A program made the position numbers and the translations under genes. 6,947 nt of DNA, taken from assembly GCA_046153015.1 (NCBI GenBank), contig JBJXGF010000331.1, forward strand, positions 1 through 6,947. The letters run 5' to 3'. Position 1 is the stretch's first letter. Each line of letters begins with the position of its first letter. Shown piece by piece: positions 1 through 5,778 of the stretch. The stretch is from JBJXGF01 sp046153015. Its GTDB lineage: Bacteria > Actinomycetota > Acidimicrobiia > Acidimicrobiales > CAIXPF01. A model generated the notes under the pieces. That model was not told the origin of the DNA. It did no database searches and worked only from the letters and a program-made list of their open reading frames with translations.

Positions 1-33
1 GATATCGTGTCGGCGCGAGCGATTCGGCGCCGC
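1..33. repeat. Dispersed intergenic repeat, copy A
   Basis: This stretch aligns without gaps to 6237-6269, with 29 of 33 bases identical; differences are at positions 8, 9, 20 and 30. It ends 12 bases past the stop codon of the minus-strand gene at 45, so like copy B it sits just beyond the 3' end of a minus-strand gene. It carries one perfect GATTCGGCG unit (21-29) and one degenerate unit (7-15), 14 bases apart. The window begins exactly at the centre of what is a palindrome in copy B, so the left half of this copy, if present, lies outside the window. Its function is unknown; a terminator-associated or REP-like element is inferred. Confidence 0.55.
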
Positions 34-53
34 TAGCCGCCGGGCTAGCCGCC
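30..53. repeat. 12-bp tandem duplication spanning a stop codon
   Basis: GCTAGCCGCC occurs at 32-41 and again at 44-53, a period of 12 bases. The right copy holds the stop codon (minus-strand TAG, 47-45) of the metallopeptidase-like gene. The left copy therefore supplies a second in-frame TAG (35-33) four codons further on, giving a double stop. It is probably a replication-slippage product. Confidence 0.5.
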
Positions 54-701
54 GCCCGCCGCCCGGGCGGCGAACTCGGCCAGCAGGGCCTGCTGCTCAG
101 GGTTGGCCGGCCCGCCGAGGCGTGAGGCCGAGCGGCCCCCCACCAGCCACACGGCGAAGGTCTCGGCCAGATCGCCGGCGCCGACGCCGAAGTCGTCGCC
201 GCCTTCGGGGGCCCACCACGCGGCGTCGACCTCGATCCCGCGGCTCACCGCCCACCGCCGGCGGTCATCGGGGCCGAGCAAGCTCACGTCCATCGCGTGG
301 CCCAGCTCGTGGGCGATCACCAGGGCGAGATCCCGGGGGCGTTGATCGGGCCGCACGTACACCTCGATGCGCTGCGCCCCCGGGAACGCGGCGCCGAGCA
401 GGCCGGCTCGAGGCCCGCGAAAGGCGATCGTCCAGCTCGGCAGGCGCTCCCTCCACGGGTACGGGACGAGCCCCAAGGCCTCGTCGCTCCGCCGGCGGAG
501 ATGCGCCACCGGCTCGGCGCCCGCCTCCCCGTCCCTGCCGGCGTACTCCACGGCGGCGGCGGCATCGGCATGGGTGACGGCCTCGACCGGGGCCGGCCCC
601 GTCGCCATCGGCTCGGCCGAGCGGAGGGGGGCTGCGCCGCCGACCCCGAACCACAGGCCGAGCGCCGCGGCCGCCGCCGCCCGGCGTCCCGCACTGCGCA
701 T
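45..701 (-). CDS. Exported HExxH zinc metallopeptidase-like protein
   Basis: Predicted secreted or membrane-anchored small zinc hydrolase, 218 residues. The N-terminus (MRSAGRR, then an alanine-rich hydrophobic stretch to about residue 24) looks like a signal peptide. The metal site is HELGHAMD, with H131, E132 and H135. A Glu in DLAETFAVWL (E180), about 45 residues later, fits the third ligand of gluzincin-type peptidases, a spacing known from several bacterial HExxH families. The ATG at 701 is chosen because GGAG (714-711) lies 9 bases upstream and it gives a clean signal peptide. An in-frame ATG at 719 would add six residues including a Glu and has no Shine-Dalgarno. The substrate is unknown and I cannot assign a named family. 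The gene follows the LLM oxidoreductase gene on the same strand, but a strong palindrome lies between them, so it is probably transcribed separately. Confidence 0.75.
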   Translation of the reverse strand: MRSAGRRAAAAAALGLWFGVGGAAPLRSAEPMATGPAPVEAVTHADAAAAVEYAGRDGEAGAEPVAHLRRRSDEALGLVPYPWRERLPSWTIAFRGPRAGLLGAAFPGAQRIEVYVRPDQRPRDLALVIAHELGHAMDVSLLGPDDRRRWAVSRGIEVDAAWWAPEGGDDFGVGAGDLAETFAVWLVGGRSASRLGGPANPEQQALLAEFAARAAGGG

Positions 702-757
702 CGCGCCGAGCTCCGCCATGGCCCAGATGGGGTACCAGGCCAGGTCGGCGCCTCGGG

Positions 758-776
758 TGACGGCGGGGTTACGTCA
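758..776. promoter_or_regulatory. Inverted repeat TGACG-N9-CGTCA, possible operator
   Basis: TGACG (758-762) and CGTCA (772-776) form a perfect 5-bp inverted repeat with half-site centres 14 bases apart. It lies 57-75 bases upstream of the ATG at 701 of the minus-strand metallopeptidase-like gene, a reasonable place for a regulator site. No convincing -10 box could be placed beside it, so it may be chance. Confidence 0.22.
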
Positions 777-782
777 TCGGCA

Positions 783-808
783 CCGACGCGGCCGGCCGGC
801 CGCGTCGG
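783..808. terminator. Perfect 26-bp GC palindrome, terminator-like hairpin
   Basis: Positions 783-808 read identically on both strands over 26 bases; the arms meet at CCGG/CCGG in the centre. As RNA this would fold into an 11-bp stem with a 4-base loop. It starts 24 bases beyond the stop codon of the minus-strand LLM oxidoreductase gene (stop 834-832). No T-run follows on the minus strand, so it would be a U-less hairpin terminator of the kind often proposed in high-GC actinobacteria. Alternatively it is a dimeric protein-binding site upstream of the metallopeptidase-like gene. Confidence 0.45.
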
Positions 809-817
809 GCGCCCACA

Positions 818-842
818 CAGCTCAGCTCAACTCAACTGAACT
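818..842. repeat. Five tandem pentamers (consensus CARCT) over the LLM stop codon
   Basis: Reading plus-strand 818-842 in fives gives cagct, cagct, caact, caact, gaact. The tract includes the stop codon (834-832) and the last codons of the minus-strand LLM gene. It is a short simple-sequence repeat. It is degenerate and lies at the extreme C-terminus, so phase variation is unlikely. Confidence 0.5.
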
Positions 843-1695
843 GCGCCAGCACGTCGGCGTGGGCGTCGAGAGCGGCGAGCACCTCGTCCCGCGGCGCCGA
901 GGGCAACCCGAGAGCAGCGAAGCGCACGCCGGCCTCGATGCACTCGTTCACGTAGGCAGGGTCAGGCTTGATGCTGAATATCCCGAGGTCGATGCTGGCG
1001 GGATCGCGCCCGGCGGCCTCGGCGGTCTTGCGCAGATCCTCGATGGTCTCGAGGATCGGATAGCGGCCCCCGACCGGCATCCAGGCGTCGGCGTACTCCA
1101 CGACGGCGGCGAAGGTCCGGGGGCCGGGGGCGCCGCCGAGGATGACCGGCGGGTGAGGCTGCTGGATCGGCTTGGGGTACGCCCAGCTCGACTCGAAGTT
1201 CACGAAGCGGCCGGAGAAGCTGGCCTCGTCCTTCGTCCACAGCTCCTTCATGGCCAGGATCTTCTCCCGCACCATGTCGCGGCGCTCGGTGTAGCGCACG
1301 CCGTGGTCGAGCATCTCCTCCTTGTTCCATCCGTAGCCGATCCCGAAGAGGAACCGGCCGCCGGAGATCACATCGAGCGTGGCCACCTCTTTCGCCAGCC
1401 AGATCGGGTCGCGCTGCGCGACGAGCGTGATGCCGGTGCCGAGCTTGATCCGCGAGGTGACCGCCGCCGCCGCGCCCAGGGCGATGAACTGGTCATGGGT
1501 GCGCCAGTACTCCTCGGGCAGCGCCGGCGCGCCCTGGCGGCCGCCCCACGGGGTGGCTCGGCTCGTCGGGATGTGGCTGTGCTCGGGGAACCACAGCGAG
1601 GCGAACCCGCGGGCCTCGACCTCTTTCGCCAGCTCGACCGGCTGGATCGACTTGTCGGTCGCGAACATCATCACACCGAGCTCGATGGCCGCCAT
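832..1695 (-). CDS. LLM-class F420-dependent oxidoreductase
   Basis: Cytoplasmic flavin/F420-type oxidoreductase of the bacterial luciferase-like monooxygenase superfamily, 287 residues, a usual length for a single TIM-barrel member. Visible marks: an N-terminal beta strand (ELGVMMFATD, 5-14), the FASLWFPEHSHIP segment (31-43) typical of the first barrel turns, SRIKLGTGI (81-89) and the SGGRFLFGIGYGWNKEE block (111-127), the most conserved stretch of the family. PPVILGGA (182-189) and YADAWMP (201-207) follow. It resembles the group known from mycobacterial Rv2161c (TIGR03619-like). Use of F420 rather than FMN is inferred from that resemblance, and the substrate cannot be told. The ATG is well supported by GGGAGG (1706-1701) five bases upstream. 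It is transcribed divergently from the maleylpyruvate isomerase-like gene. Confidence 0.9.
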   Translation of the reverse strand: MAAIELGVMMFATDKSIQPVELAKEVEARGFASLWFPEHSHIPTSRATPWGGRQGAPALPEEYWRTHDQFIALGAAAAVTSRIKLGTGITLVAQRDPIWLAKEVATLDVISGGRFLFGIGYGWNKEEMLDHGVRYTERRDMVREKILAMKELWTKDEASFSGRFVNFESSWAYPKPIQQPHPPVILGGAPGPRTFAAVVEYADAWMPVGGRYPILETIEDLRKTAEAAGRDPASIDLGIFSIKPDPAYVNECIEAGVRFAALGLPSAPRDEVLAALDAHADVLAQFS

Positions 1696-1700
1696 CGTGG

Positions 1701-1706
1701 CCTCCC
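1701..1706 (-). promoter_or_regulatory. Shine-Dalgarno GGGAGG of the LLM gene
   Basis: The minus strand reads GGGAGG at 1706-1701, five bases before the ATG (1695-1693). It fixes this start and contrasts with the Shine-Dalgarno-less divergent neighbour. Confidence 0.7.
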
Positions 1707-1752
1707 TGTACGTCTTCGTGCGGGCGCGTCGGGGTGCTCCGGCGCTCGCCCG

Positions 1753-1758
1753 ACCTTA
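1753..1758 (-). promoter_or_regulatory. Candidate -10 box TAAGGT for the LLM gene
   Basis: Minus-strand TAAGGT (1758-1753) fits the actinobacterial TANNNT -10 pattern in a very GC-rich stretch. It would give a leader of about 50 bases that includes the Shine-Dalgarno at 1706-1701. No clear -35 hexamer is seen. Confidence 0.35.
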
Positions 1759-1793
1759 GCTTCGCGGCGTCCGGCCCAGGCTCGGAGGGTTGC

Positions 1794-1799
1794 TACGGT
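1794..1799 (+). promoter_or_regulatory. Candidate -10 box TACGGT, leaderless start
   Basis: TACGGT (1794-1799) lies six bases upstream of the ATG at 1806. With the usual 6-7 bases from -10 box to transcript start, transcription would begin at or next to the ATG. No Shine-Dalgarno is present, which agrees with a leaderless mRNA. No clear -35 is visible. Confidence 0.5.
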
Positions 1800-1805
1800 G
1801 GGCCG

Positions 1806-2444
1806 ATGACGACGCGCTCGGCCTTCCTCGCCTCCGCCCGGCTGGCGCGCGCCGTCATCGCCGAGCCGTCGGTGGCCGAGCGTTGGGAGCAGGCGAGCGC
1901 GCTCCCCGAGTTCACCGTGCGCGGCCTCGCCGGGCACCTCGGCCGGGCGGTGTGGCTCGTCAATGTGTACCTCGACGCCGAGCCGCCGGGGCCCGAGGCG
2001 GCGGTGCTGTCGGCGCCCCACTACTTCACCTCGCTGCCGATCTCACCCGACCTGTCCTCCGAGCTCAACCGGGCGGTGCGCGAGCGGGGGGAATCCGAGG
2101 CCGAGGCCGGCGTGGGCGCGGTGCTGGCGCGGCTCGACGACGCGATCGCCGTGCTCGAGCGCCGCCTGGAGGACGAGCCGGCCGACCGGACCATCGCCGC
2201 CATCGCCGGTTTGGTGCTGCGCCTCGACGACTACCTGGTGACCCGCCTCGTCGAGCTGATCGTGCACCTGGACGATCTGGCCGTGAGCGTCGGCGCCCCC
2301 ACACCGGACCTGCCCGCCGAGGCCACCGAGGTGACCATCGACTGCCTGCTCCAGGTGAGCCGCGGCCGCCACGGCGACCTCGCGGTGGTCAGAGCCATGG
2401 CCCGGCGGGAGCGGGACACCGCCGAGGCACTGCGGGTCTTCTAG
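1806..2444 (+). CDS. Maleylpyruvate isomerase N-terminal (DinB-like) family protein
   Basis: A 212-residue all-helical protein of the DinB/MDMPI superfamily, whose actinobacterial members often use mycothiol as cofactor. FTVRGLAGHLGRAV (36-49) is the typical first metal-binding helix, with H44. TRLVELIVHLDDLA (146-159) supplies E150 and H154. H44, E150 and H154 match the His/Glu-x3-His zinc triad known for the Corynebacterium glutamicum mycothiol-dependent maleylpyruvate isomerase. The sequence ends after this fold with only a short C-terminal tail, so the true reaction may be another thiol-dependent one or unknown; isomerase activity is not shown. The start at 1806 is chosen because family similarity begins just after it and TACGGT lies six bases before it; upstream in-frame codons look non-coding. 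It is divergent from the LLM gene and converges on the MFS gene with 13 bases between stops. Confidence 0.82.
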   Translation: MTTRSAFLASARLARAVIAEPSVAERWEQASALPEFTVRGLAGHLGRAVWLVNVYLDAEPPGPEAAVLSAPHYFTSLPISPDLSSELNRAVRERGESEAEAGVGAVLARLDDAIAVLERRLEDEPADRTIAAIAGLVLRLDDYLVTRLVELIVHLDDLAVSVGAPTPDLPAEATEVTIDCLLQVSRGRHGDLAVVRAMARRERDTAEALRVF

Positions 2445-2457
2445 AAACGTCGGCGCG

Positions 2458-4095
2458 TCAACCGGCCTCGGCCTGCGCAGCCGAGGCGCCTCGCGCCGTC
2501 TGCGCATCGAGCTCACCCTGGAGCTGGCGGGCTAGCACCACCGCCCGAGCGGCCTCGGCCCGGCCGACCCGGCCGGCGACCGCGTCGTCGCGCAGCCGGG
2601 AGAGCTCCACGCACGCAGCGCGGCCGGTGAGGTCGGTCCAGGCCAAGCGGGTCAGGGCCGCCGCTGGGTTGACCTCGGGCCGCCCGTAGGCCTCGCCGCC
2701 GAGCGCCTGCGCCTGCACCTCCACCGCCGCGGCGGCGGTCACCACCGCCGGGCCGGAGGCGCCCGCCTTCGCCAACGCGTCGGCCTGCTCCACCAGCTGG
2801 GCGTGGAGCGGCCCGGCCTCGGCGGCGAGCGCGGCCTGCACCCGAGCCCGCAGCTCGCCCACCGCCGGGGTGAGCTCCAGCGCGTGGCGGGCCCCGCGCA
2901 GATAGGCGGCCGCCGCCGCCGCCAACGCGGCGCCGAGGAGGCCCAGCGCCACCGCCGGTCGGGGCGTCAGCGCCGCGGGGATCACCGCGCCGAGCACCCA
3001 GGAGAGCTGGAACGCGGTTTCGTACCGGGCGAAAGCCCGCCCGCGGTCGGCGTCGGGCGCGTAGACCTGCACCAAGCTGTCGAACGCTTGGCGGCCGACG
3101 TTGGCGGCGCAACCCACCGCGGCGGCCAGGAACAGCACGCTCACCCGGTCGAACGCGGCGGCCACGAACAGCACCGCAGCGGCGGGCAGGCACAGCGCCA
3201 GCGCGATCATCCGGACCTCGGAGAGCCGGCGGCGCAGCCAGGGCGCCACATAGGCGCCGGCCATCCCGCCCAGCGCCCCTGCTCCCACCGCCAGGGCGAA
3301 GAACGCGGCGGGCTCGCCGCGTTCCTTGAGGGCGAAGCCGACGAGGAAGGTCACGAACCCGACGCACGCCCGTATCGCGGCGATCGCCGCGGCGGAGTAC
3401 ACCAACGCCGGGGCGTGGAGCTCCTCGTATTCGAGCTCGCGCTGCACGGGCGCCTGGGGCGGCGGCCTCGGGAGCCGCGTGGCGGCCAGCGCCGCCGCCA
3501 AGTACACCACGGCGCCGATGCGCACGACCGTGATCGCACCGGCCAGCTTCAGCGCGGCGAGCGCGGCCGCCCCGGAGACGGCCCCCGCCATGAAGCCGAG
3601 CCGGGCCAGGCGCGAGTTGGCCCCCACCAGCTCGTGGCGCTCGCCAACCAAGCGAGGCACGAGCGCGCTCTTGGCCACCGAGTACGCCTTGCCCGACACC
3701 AGCACGCCGAAGGCCAACGGGTAGAACGCAAGGCTCCCCAGGTGACCGGCCAGCACCCAGGCCAGCACCGCCCGAACCGCGCAGGCGCCGCCCACCGCCA
3801 GGCGGTGGCCGCCCCGCACACGGTCGATCAGCGGGCCGATGGCCGAGGCCACCACTGCGAACGGGGCGACGGTGAGGGCCAGCGCGAGGATGACCCGCGG
3901 GCGCGCGGCGTCGACCGACACGTTGAAGAACAGCGAGCCGGCGAAGGAGACCGTGACGAACGCGTCGGCGGCGGCGGAGAGCGTGTGCGCCTGCAGCAGC
4001 CGGGAGAACGGGAAGCAGCCGAAGCAGACGCGCTCGGCGCGAGCGAGGCGGGTGCGGTGCAGACGGGCGGCGAGCCTCGGTGCGGCGGTGTCCAC
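2458..4095 (-). CDS. MFS transporter with long C-terminal helical extension
   Basis: Integral membrane exporter of the major facilitator superfamily, 545 residues. About twelve hydrophobic segments can be marked between residues 35 and 400. GPLIDRVRGGHRL (87-99) matches MFS motif A in the loop after the second helix. LVPRLVGERHELVGANS (145-161) is the P-L-V...L-x-x-AN-S block typical of MFS_3-type drug or siderophore exporters, and a related pattern recurs at AFDSLVQVYAPDADRGRAF (337-355). The N-terminal ~30 residues are basic and contain VCFGCF. Residues ~405-545 lie beyond the last helix and form an Ala/Glu/Arg-rich, probably helical cytoplasmic domain absent from ordinary MFS proteins of about 400 residues. 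The start is GTG 4095: TAGGGT lies nine bases upstream and there is no Shine-Dalgarno. The substrate is unknown. Confidence 0.85.
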   Translation of the reverse strand: MDTAAPRLAARLHRTRLARAERVCFGCFPFSRLLQAHTLSAAADAFVTVSFAGSLFFNVSVDAARPRVILALALTVAPFAVVASAIGPLIDRVRGGHRLAVGGACAVRAVLAWVLAGHLGSLAFYPLAFGVLVSGKAYSVAKSALVPRLVGERHELVGANSRLARLGFMAGAVSGAAALAALKLAGAITVVRIGAVVYLAAALAATRLPRPPPQAPVQRELEYEELHAPALVYSAAAIAAIRACVGFVTFLVGFALKERGEPAAFFALAVGAGALGGMAGAYVAPWLRRRLSEVRMIALALCLPAAAVLFVAAAFDRVSVLFLAAAVGCAANVGRQAFDSLVQVYAPDADRGRAFARYETAFQLSWVLGAVIPAALTPRPAVALGLLGAALAAAAAAYLRGARHALELTPAVGELRARVQAALAAEAGPLHAQLVEQADALAKAGASGPAVVTAAAAVEVQAQALGGEAYGRPEVNPAAALTRLAWTDLTGRAACVELSRLRDDAVAGRVGRAEAARAVVLARQLQGELDAQTARGASAAQAEAG

Positions 4096-4104
4096 TCTCG
4101 TTGG

Positions 4105-4110
4105 ACCCTA
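4105..4110 (-). promoter_or_regulatory. Candidate -10 box TAGGGT of the MFS gene
   Basis: Minus-strand TAGGGT (4110-4105) is followed by nine bases and then the GTG start (4095-4093). This predicts a transcript starting within a few bases of the GTG. No Shine-Dalgarno or clear -35 is visible. Confidence 0.45.
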
Positions 4111-4175
4111 CCGGAGCCAGACGGCGGCGCCTCTACGGCGAGGGCGACATGTTGGTGACAGGCCGCGATGGGGGC

Positions 4176-4190
4176 CGCCCGAGCCGGGCG
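4176..4190 (-). terminator. GC hairpin directly after the M20 peptidase stop
   Basis: CGCCCG (4176-4181) and CGGGCG (4185-4190) make a perfect 6-bp stem with a 3-base loop. It abuts the stop codon of the M20 gene (4193-4191) on its downstream side. No T-run follows, so it is at best a weak or U-less terminator, separating this gene from the MFS gene 95 bases further on. Confidence 0.35.
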
Positions 4191-5528
4191 TCAGGTGAGC
4201 AGGTCCTCGACCACGCCGCGCCACAGGCCGAGCTGCAGGCCGAGCGAGCCCACGTCGATCCGCTCGTCGTTGCCGTGGAACCGTGAGGAGAACTCGGCGA
4301 AGTCCACCTCGGGCGAATACAGGCCCGTGCCGTACGCCACGGCGCCCTTCGCCCGGAAGAACCGGGCGTCGGTGGCCCCGACCAGCAGCTGCGGGAGCAG
4401 CTTGGAGCCCGGGTATACGGCCTGGGAGCGCCGCTCCAGGCTGGCCCAGGCCGGCGTGTCGAGCGGGGAGCGGGTCGCGGCGTCGTCGAAGATGCGGCTC
4501 ACCTCGACCTCGTCGAAGAGCTCGCCGAGCGCCTCGCGGAGGTTCGCGTCGACGTCGTCGCCCGACACGCCCGGCACGGTGCGGATGTCGACGTCGATGT
4601 CGACGGTGTCGGGGATCACGTTGGTCTTCACCCCGCCGTGCATGACGTTGGGCGAGAACGTGGTGTGGGTGCAGGCGTGCACGACCTTGGCCATGTTCTG
4701 AGGCAGGATCGAGCAGGCGTCGTAGATGGCGTGCGGGTCGAGCAACGCCCGTTCGAGCTCGGTCGGCAGGTTGTGCGCCTTCACGGTCTGGGCCCACATC
4801 TCGTCGAGGTGAGCCTTCGGCCGGTAGTCGGCGAGGCGGCGCACCACCTCGGCCGCCTTGACCAACGCGTTGTCGGCCCCGTAGGGCATCGACCCGTGCC
4901 CGGGGGTGCCGCGCACCCGCAGCCGCCTCCAGGCGATGCCTTTCTCCCCCACGTTGATGACGACGCTGCGGGTGCCGTCACCGTGCGGAATAGTCCATCC
5001 ACCTAGCTCGGTGAGCACGTAGTCGCACTCCAGCGCGTCCCAATTTTTGTCGATCATCCATTTGGCGCCATAGACGCCGCCAGCCTCCTCGTCGGCGACG
5101 CCGAAGTAGATCAGGTCGCCCTTGGGACGAAAGCTCTCCGCTGCGAGGTGTTTGAACACCACCGCCATCGACGCCGTGAGATTCAGCATGTCGACCGATC
5201 CGCGCCCCCACACCTCACCGTCGACCAGCTCGCCGCCGAAGGGGTCGCGGCTCCAGCCGTCAGGGTTCACCGGCACCACGTCGGTGTGGCCCATGAGGCA
5301 GAGGGAGGGCGCGGCCGGATCGCTGCCTTCGATCCGGGCGACGATCGAGCTGCGCCCCGGCCGGGACTCGAAGGTCTCCACGTCGAGCCCGCCGCCCTCG
5401 AGGTACGCCCGCAGCAGGTCGGCGTTGCGCGCCTCCTCGCCCGAGTCGGGCGTGCCGTCGTTCACGCAGCCGTTGCGGATGAGCGCTTGCAGCAGCTCGG
5501 TTGTCTCACCGATGAGCTCGTCGGGCAT
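4191..5528 (-). CDS. M20/M25/M40 family zinc metallopeptidase
   Basis: Cytoplasmic di-zinc amidohydrolase or dipeptidase of the M20 clan, 445 residues, full length. The catalytic set is complete: MGHTDVVPVNPDGW with H81 and D83; GRGSVDMLN with bridging D113; ADEEAGG with general base E147 and ligand E148; TELGG with E174; and SSRFHGNDERI with the last zinc ligand H418. A lid/dimerisation domain lies between roughly residues 190 and 320 and includes RGTPGHGSMPYG (207-218). The substrate (N-acyl amino acid, dipeptide or other) cannot be told. The usual DMKG motif reads DMLN here. The ATG at 5528 is chosen because similarity begins there (MPDELIGETTELLQALI) and TACGCT lies eight bases upstream. 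The frame stays open to 5786, but that stretch holds hairpins and has no coding character. Confidence 0.92.
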   Translation of the reverse strand: MPDELIGETTELLQALIRNGCVNDGTPDSGEEARNADLLRAYLEGGGLDVETFESRPGRSSIVARIEGSDPAAPSLCLMGHTDVVPVNPDGWSRDPFGGELVDGEVWGRGSVDMLNLTASMAVVFKHLAAESFRPKGDLIYFGVADEEAGGVYGAKWMIDKNWDALECDYVLTELGGWTIPHGDGTRSVVINVGEKGIAWRRLRVRGTPGHGSMPYGADNALVKAAEVVRRLADYRPKAHLDEMWAQTVKAHNLPTELERALLDPHAIYDACSILPQNMAKVVHACTHTTFSPNVMHGGVKTNVIPDTVDIDVDIRTVPGVSGDDVDANLREALGELFDEVEVSRIFDDAATRSPLDTPAWASLERRSQAVYPGSKLLPQLLVGATDARFFRAKGAVAYGTGLYSPEVDFAEFSSRFHGNDERIDVGSLGLQLGLWRGVVEDLLT

Positions 5529-5536
5529 GGCCGCCA

Positions 5537-5542
5537 AGCGTA
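5537..5542 (-). promoter_or_regulatory. Candidate -10 box TACGCT of the M20 gene
   Basis: Minus-strand TACGCT (5542-5537) is followed by eight bases and the ATG (5528-5526), predicting a leaderless or nearly leaderless transcript. There is no Shine-Dalgarno between them. Confidence 0.45.
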
Positions 5543-5544
5543 GC

Positions 5545-5577
5545 CCTATCGCCTCGCCCGGTTCGGGCCTGGATAGG
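5545..5577. repeat. Nested inverted repeat upstream of the M20 promoter
   Basis: An outer pair, CCTATC (5545-5550) with GATAGG (5572-5577), encloses an inner perfect hairpin GCCCG-GTT-CGGGC (5556-5568). It lies directly upstream of the M20 -10 box, so a protein-binding site is as likely as an RNA structure. Confidence 0.4.
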
Positions 5578-5599
5578 CCGTGCTGCCCAATTAGCCGAC

Positions 5600-5642
5600 T
5601 CCGTATGACGGATCCATTGCGCCAATGGGCGGCTCTCAGCCG
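5600..5642. repeat. Three back-to-back perfect hairpins with 3-base loops
   Basis: TCCGT-ATG-ACGGA (5600-5612), CCATTG-CGC-CAATGG (5614-5628) and CGGCT-CTC-AGCCG (5630-5642) follow each other with one base between units. All stems are perfect (5, 6 and 5 bp) and all loops are three bases. The stem sequences are unrelated, so this is not a tandem repeat. It could be part of a small structured RNA, a leader structure for the lipoprotein gene, or clustered operators. It does not fold as a tRNA. Confidence 0.45.
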
Positions 5643-5778
5643 TTCGTTTGCACCTGTATGACAAAGGCCCGTCCCAGTGACAGCGACGCGTGAGTTCAAC
5701 GTCATTCCCTGTGAACGTAGCCAAGGGTCGGAGCTGGTCTGCACCGACTCCGAGCGCACCCTTTTCGAAAGAGAAGCC

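Larger units (their letters stand above)
5529..5778. other. Divergent intergenic region with hairpin cluster
   Basis: About 250 bases between the M20 gene (leftward) and the lipoprotein gene (rightward), visibly less GC-rich than the genes. It holds the M20 -10 box near 5540, four perfect 3-base-loop inverted repeats between 5556 and 5642, and a repeated GTATGAC (5603-5609 and 5656-5662). An 8-bp palindrome TTTCGAAA (5763-5770) lies just before the lipoprotein start. Frames stay open through it on both strands, but codon use (third positions rich in A and T, AGA, CTT, ATT) argues against coding. Confidence 0.5.

Noticed and set aside
367..1809. Long plus-strand open frame opposite the peptidase-like and LLM genes
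   Set aside because: No recognisable domain; it runs antisense to two well-supported genes and across the palindrome between them.
2803..4158. Long plus-strand open frame opposite the MFS gene
   Set aside because: The translation is low-complexity Arg/Gly/His-rich sequence. The minus strand has clear membrane helices and MFS motifs, so this is a shadow caused by high GC.
5591..5670. tRNA-like look of the minus strand (GCGCAATGGAT resembles a D-arm)
   Set aside because: No matching second D-stem strand, no 7-base anticodon or T loops and no acceptor stem. The stems present have 3-base loops.
5677..5778. Earlier GTG start for the lipoprotein, preceded by AAAGG
   Set aside because: It would put about 48 mostly polar residues before the hydrophobic signal core, with A/T-ending codons unlike the rest of the gene.
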